A stretch of DNA of 64,000 nt from Bacteroidales bacterium. Lineage in GTDB: Bacteria > Bacteroidota > Bacteroidia > Bacteroidales > M50B96. Positions within the stretch are counted from its first letter, which is position 1, and each line of letters begins with the position of its first letter. The position numbers and the translations under genes were made by a program. The notes beneath the pieces are model-generated. The model made no database searches and had not been told where the DNA came from. It saw only the letters and a program-made list of their open reading frames with translations. This document shows positions 61,617-64,000 of this stretch, piece after piece. The DNA lies in NCBI GenBank assembly GCA_021740905.1, contig JAIOYV010000011.1, positions 1-64,000 of the forward strand, written 5' to 3'.

Positions 61617-61911
61617 AAATCAAGGTTTTTGTTTGATTTACCGAATTAATAAAATAGGGATTTCTCAACGACTTTTCGGTCACCAAATCTACGGGTCTAT
61701 TGAATAGTTCTTCAAACTTCTCGGCTAAGTCAAAATAGCTGTCAGCATAATCCCCAAAGTCCATGGGATTAAACGAAATTAGCAAATCGATATCGCTTTT
61801 ATCGTTAAACCGGTCCGTACATATCGAGCCAAAAGCAAATAAGTTCTTCACATTATAAGCCATACAGAGTGCTTTAATTTTATCCATATTATTTGCCAAT
61901 AGTGTGTGCAT
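61606..61911 (-). CDS. mntA: MntA-like nucleotidyltransferase antitoxin
   Basis: A 101-residue minimal nucleotidyltransferase with the GSX10DXD motif (Gly28-Ser29...Asp40-Ile-Asp42) and a later acidic residue region in EELFNRPVDLVTE that provides the third metal ligand (Asp in PVDLV). In type VII systems MntA neutralises HepT by AMPylation. It lies first in the operon, overlaps hepT by 11 bases and has a consensus promoter immediately upstream. Confidence 0.92.
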   Translation of the reverse strand: MHTLLANNMDKIKALCMAYNVKNLFAFGSICTDRFNDKSDIDLLISFNPMDFGDYADSYFDLAEKFEELFNRPVDLVTEKSLRNPYFINSVNQTKTLIYGN

Positions 61912-61924
61912 ACCAACTTTTTTA

Positions 61925-61956
61925 CAAACTTACAATTAAGGCTAAACATTAACAAA
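61925..61956 (-). promoter_or_regulatory. Promoter of mntA-hepT
   Basis: On the minus strand TTTG (61953-61956), a 20-base spacer and TAAGTTTG (61925-61932), 14 bases from the mntA ATG. The leader would be very short. Confidence 0.75.
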
Positions 61957-61986
61957 CTCTTTGAGTAAAGTCAAGTGTTGGTGTTT

Positions 61987-62568
61987 TCATTTTTCGTATT
62001 GGAAATGCCCAATAATTTTGAAGTTGAATAGGCAGTCTTCCAAAACCTGCCCGGCTCCAATATTGTGAACTATCAGGTTTCTTCCATTGGGCGATTTTTT
62101 GTTTGCCACAATTCCGATATGGGTTATCCCGCCACCCAAATCCCAACATACTATATCGCCTGGCAGATAATCTTTTGCTTCCTGCGATATTTTTTTTACG
62201 AATCCGTGCCTCGTAAAAAAGGTCATTAAGTTTGGAACCCGGCGGTGGTCGATGTTTTTGTCGGGTTTCGATAGGTCCCAGTTCTGTGGATATTTTCCGA
62301 AATTTGATATCATGTCCTCGTGGACTTCTTTCTGTAGGTCGATCCCAAGTTTTCGGTAGGCCCGGATAATCACATCGGTGCAAACACCTTTATCAGCCGG
62401 AATGTCACCGTTTGGATAATCGATCTGGAAATAGGCAGGATCGTATTGCACTTTCTGATTGGTCAACACAAGTGCCGAGTCGGCCAATTGCTTGTAAAAA
62501 TTTTCCTGTCCAACAACTGTCGAAAAAGAGAAAATTAAAAATGTGATTAGAAGAGGGACTTTGGTCAT
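61987..62568 (-). CDS. DUF1287 domain protein (NlpC/P60-like amidase fold)
   Basis: A 193-residue exported protein (signal peptide MTKVPLLITFLIFSFSTVVG). DUF1287 members have a papain-like fold and are thought to act on peptidoglycan or peptides. Visible are the catalytic Cys63 in GVCTDVIIRAYR, the DHRRVPNLMTFF block that is hallmark of the family, His150 in GGGITHIGIV and the closing VHNIGAGQVLED. Length is as expected. It is a single gene facing away from GroES-like; no promoter was recognised. Confidence 0.88.
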   Translation of the reverse strand: MTKVPLLITFLIFSFSTVVGQENFYKQLADSALVLTNQKVQYDPAYFQIDYPNGDIPADKGVCTDVIIRAYRKLGIDLQKEVHEDMISNFGKYPQNWDLSKPDKNIDHRRVPNLMTFFTRHGFVKKISQEAKDYLPGDIVCWDLGGGITHIGIVANKKSPNGRNLIVHNIGAGQVLEDCLFNFKIIGHFQYEK

Positions 62569-62629
62569 AATATAGACTTGTTATTCTATTGTCTTATACT
62601 TTGTTCCGTTTTAAGCTTTAAACCCATCT

Positions 62630-62863
62630 TTATGAAGCTTTTGAAAAAATAATTTTGTTCCTAACCGAATCGGCTGCAAATAAAAGGCAGGAAGTAATGT
62701 CTTCTTTTGTGATGTTAGGATAGGCGGTAAGTAAATCTTCTATTGTGTCTCCTGCAGCTAATTTCTCAAGAATTAAATCCACAGGAACGCGGGTATTGAT
62801 GATAACGGGTTTTCCAAATAACTTGTCAGGTTTCGATTCAATATGCTTTTTCCAGTCAATCAT
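62630..62863 (-). CDS. DUF433 domain protein
   Basis: A 77-residue protein; the start at ATG 62863 (MIDWKKHIESKPDKLFGKPV) fits the family and an ATG at 62923 would add 20 unrelated residues. The block GKPVIINTRVPVDLILEKLAAGDTIEDLLTAYPNIT is a typical DUF433 winged-helix sequence. Such proteins are often antitoxins paired with a PIN-like (DUF5615) toxin, but no partner is found here, so it may be an orphan. Confidence 0.88.
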   Translation of the reverse strand: MIDWKKHIESKPDKLFGKPVIINTRVPVDLILEKLAAGDTIEDLLTAYPNITKEDITSCLLFAADSVRNKIIFSKAS

Positions 62864-62909
62864 GTCTTTTTTTTTCAAAATTACAATTATTCTCCATTGA
62901 AAACAAGAA

Positions 62910-62938
62910 TTGGAGTTCCCCAATTTTCTTTACATTTG
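62910..62938 (+). promoter_or_regulatory. Candidate promoter of the GroES-like gene
   Basis: TACATTTG (62931-62938) matches the -7 box; TTGG at 62910-62913 is a weak -33 with a 17-base spacer. The ATG is 22 bases further on. Confidence 0.5.
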
Positions 62939-62960
62939 ACCTGCAAAAATAAACATAGCC

Positions 62961-63344
62961 ATGTCAGTTCAGATTGATGAAAAAGATTTAAAGAAATTTA
63001 TTGTGATTGGCGACCGGGTGTTGATCCGGCCAAAAAGCCTCCAGGACAGAACAAAGTCTGGGTTGTTCTTGCCACCTGGCGTGCAGGAAAAGGAAAAAAT
63101 CCACAGTGGCTATGTGCTGAAAGTGGGGCCAGGCTATCCCATCCCGGCCATAAATGAAGCTGACGAACCCTGGAAAGACCGCCACGATGAGGTGAAATAT
63201 GTGCCCCTTCAAACCAAAGAAGGCGACCTGGCTGTCTACCTTCAAAACAGCTCGTATGAGATTGAGTTCAACCGCGAAAAGTTGATTATTGTGCCTCACT
63301 CGGCTATCTTGCTCCTTATCAGGGATGAGGATCTATTTAAGTGA
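62961..63344 (+). CDS. GroES-like (Cpn10 family) protein
   Basis: A 127-residue relative of co-chaperonin GroES. The first strand FIVIGDRVLIRPKS, the mobile-loop-like segment LQDRTKSGLFLPPGVQEKEKIHSG and VLKVGPG are clear; the last strand is replaced by REKLIIVPHSAILLLI. It is about 30 residues longer than GroES because of an insert around residues 58-85 (PAINEADEPWKDRHDE). There is no groEL beside it and the gene starts with its own promoter, so it is probably the divergent stand-alone Cpn10 of Bacteroidota, not the main chaperonin lid. Confidence 0.88.
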   Translation: MSVQIDEKDLKKFIVIGDRVLIRPKSLQDRTKSGLFLPPGVQEKEKIHSGYVLKVGPGYPIPAINEADEPWKDRHDEVKYVPLQTKEGDLAVYLQNSSYEIEFNREKLIIVPHSAILLLIRDEDLFK

Positions 63345-63439
63345 AATTTGAAATTGTTGGAACAAAGTGGAAATCCCGAGAGGAACGCTGTGTCCCGGCC
63401 ATCCGGGGATTAGGGAAAAATTCGAAACCACCAAATATA

Positions 63440-63520
63440 AACTTTCCTTTAAACTTTGAACTTTTCAATTTCCTAACTCAGAACTTCTCAACTCTTCAGC
63501 TCAGAACTTCTCAACTAATA
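63440..63520. repeat. CAGAACTTCTCAACT direct repeats
   Basis: CTCAGAACTTCTCAACT occurs exactly at 63477-63493 and 63500-63516, within a longer run of similar words (ACTTTGAACTTTTCAA). The same kind of low-complexity DNA is at 40275-40565 and 57510-57550. Confidence 0.75.
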
Positions 63521-63578
63521 CAACTGAACATTTACTAGCTGCAATCTGTTTGCTCTCGCATATTGAATTTTACAGATC

Positions 63579-64000
63579 ATGGTCAAAGAGAAAAACAAGG
63601 AATTCCTATATAACACGATAGATAAAAGAGTATTGAAAGAACAATTGATGGCCGAGGATTTCAAGCGTATAACACTGTCGTTTTACAGGTATGTAATTTT
63701 GGATAACCCAGTTGAATTTCGGGACAACCTTTACCGGGCATTGGCCGCATTGAATGCCTTTGGCAGAATCTATGTGGCCCGCGAAGGCATCAATGCACAG
63801 ATGAGCGTGCCGGAAGCCAAATGGACGGAATTCAAAACAATGTTGGATTCTTTTTCGGAGCTGAAAAATATGCCTCTGAAAATTGCCGTGGAAGATGATG
63901 GAAAATCATTTTATGTGTTGAAAATCAAAGTACGCCATAAAATCCTTGCCGATGGTTTGGAAGATGGAAGTTATGATGTAACCAATGTGGGCAATCACCT
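63579..64000 (+). CDS. trhO: tRNA uridine-34 hydroxylase (rhodanese family), N-terminal part
   Basis: The first 140 codons of TrhO (YceA family), which makes 5-hydroxyuridine at the wobble position of tRNAs using oxygen. The segment starting MVKEKNKEFLYNTIDKRVLK holds the acylphosphatase-like N-terminal domain with FKRITLSFYRYV, the signature YVAREGINAQMSVP and the block LKIKVRHKILADGL. The rhodanese domain with the catalytic Cys would follow beyond base 64000. The frame is open to the window end. Confidence 0.9.
   Translation, partial: MVKEKNKEFLYNTIDKRVLKEQLMAEDFKRITLSFYRYVILDNPVEFRDNLYRALAALNAFGRIYVAREGINAQMSVPEAKWTEFKTMLDSFSELKNMPLKIAVEDDGKSFYVLKIKVRHKILADGLEDGSYDVTNVGNH

Noticed and set aside
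61949-62383. 144-codon frame on the minus strand
   Set aside because: Shadow of the DUF1287 gene in another frame.

Overview
Organism and overall character: the window is from a Bacteroidota chromosome, most likely an environmental Bacteroidia member. The evidence is a set of very large secreted proteins ending in type A sorting domains of the type IX secretion system (T9SS), SprB and choice-of-anchor L domains, a DUF6427 membrane protein beside purD, and several promoters that fit the Bacteroidota consensus TTTG-N19/20-TAnnTTTG. No rRNA, tRNA, CRISPR array or recognisable transposase-type insertion sequence was seen.

Layout. 1-2000: Rpn-family nuclease (PD-(D/E)XK) and two relics of the same family, plus an unrecognised small protein. 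2096-7237: a transglutaminase-like lipoprotein, then (minus strand) purD followed by DUF6427. 7545-38603: a 31-kb minus-strand tandem array of six paralogous giant T9SS cargo proteins and several broken pieces; this is the most distinctive part of the window. 39096-49000: housekeeping block with a DUF4468-like exported protein, ispD, ppdK, a lipocalin-like lipoprotein and an argB-argD-argC-argJ operon. 49429-59761: a plus-strand operon of a TetR regulator, TolC, HlyD, two ABC ATPases, two ABC-2 permeases and a patatin/beta-barrel protein, with REP-like palindromes in the gaps. 59800-62900: small accessory genes, including a frameshifted retropepsin-like protease, a MntA-HepT toxin-antitoxin pair, DUF1287 and DUF433. 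62961-64000: a GroES-like protein and the start of trhO.

The T9SS array: each paralog has a signal peptide, a choice-of-anchor L domain, a Calx-beta-like strand region, a variable run of SprB-type repeats, a conserved domain of about 240 residues containing a GPFPIGFDF motif, Ig/SprB-like modules, one PKD domain and a C-terminal sorting domain. The SprB part is built from four repeat types that always occur in the same order (called D-A-B-C here). The paralogs carry zero, one, one, one, two or three copies of this roughly 300-residue block. The 3' ends are almost identical in DNA, which suggests gene conversion. Three genes are followed, exactly 7 bases after the stop codon, by the same 15-bp-stem hairpin. 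At two of these an orphan copy of the last ~26 sorting-domain codons lies beyond the hairpin with the same junction, as if a new tail plus hairpin had replaced and displaced an old one. One paralog is interrupted by a single in-frame TGA, and another survives only as a signal-peptide relic.

How genes work together: ArgB, ArgD, ArgC and ArgJ are the enzymes of the acetylated ornithine pathway. The exporter operon resembles the CecR/YbhGFSR arrangement of E. coli, but with the two halves of YbhF as separate genes and an outer-membrane TolC included. MntA and HepT form a self-contained toxin-antitoxin unit with its own promoter.
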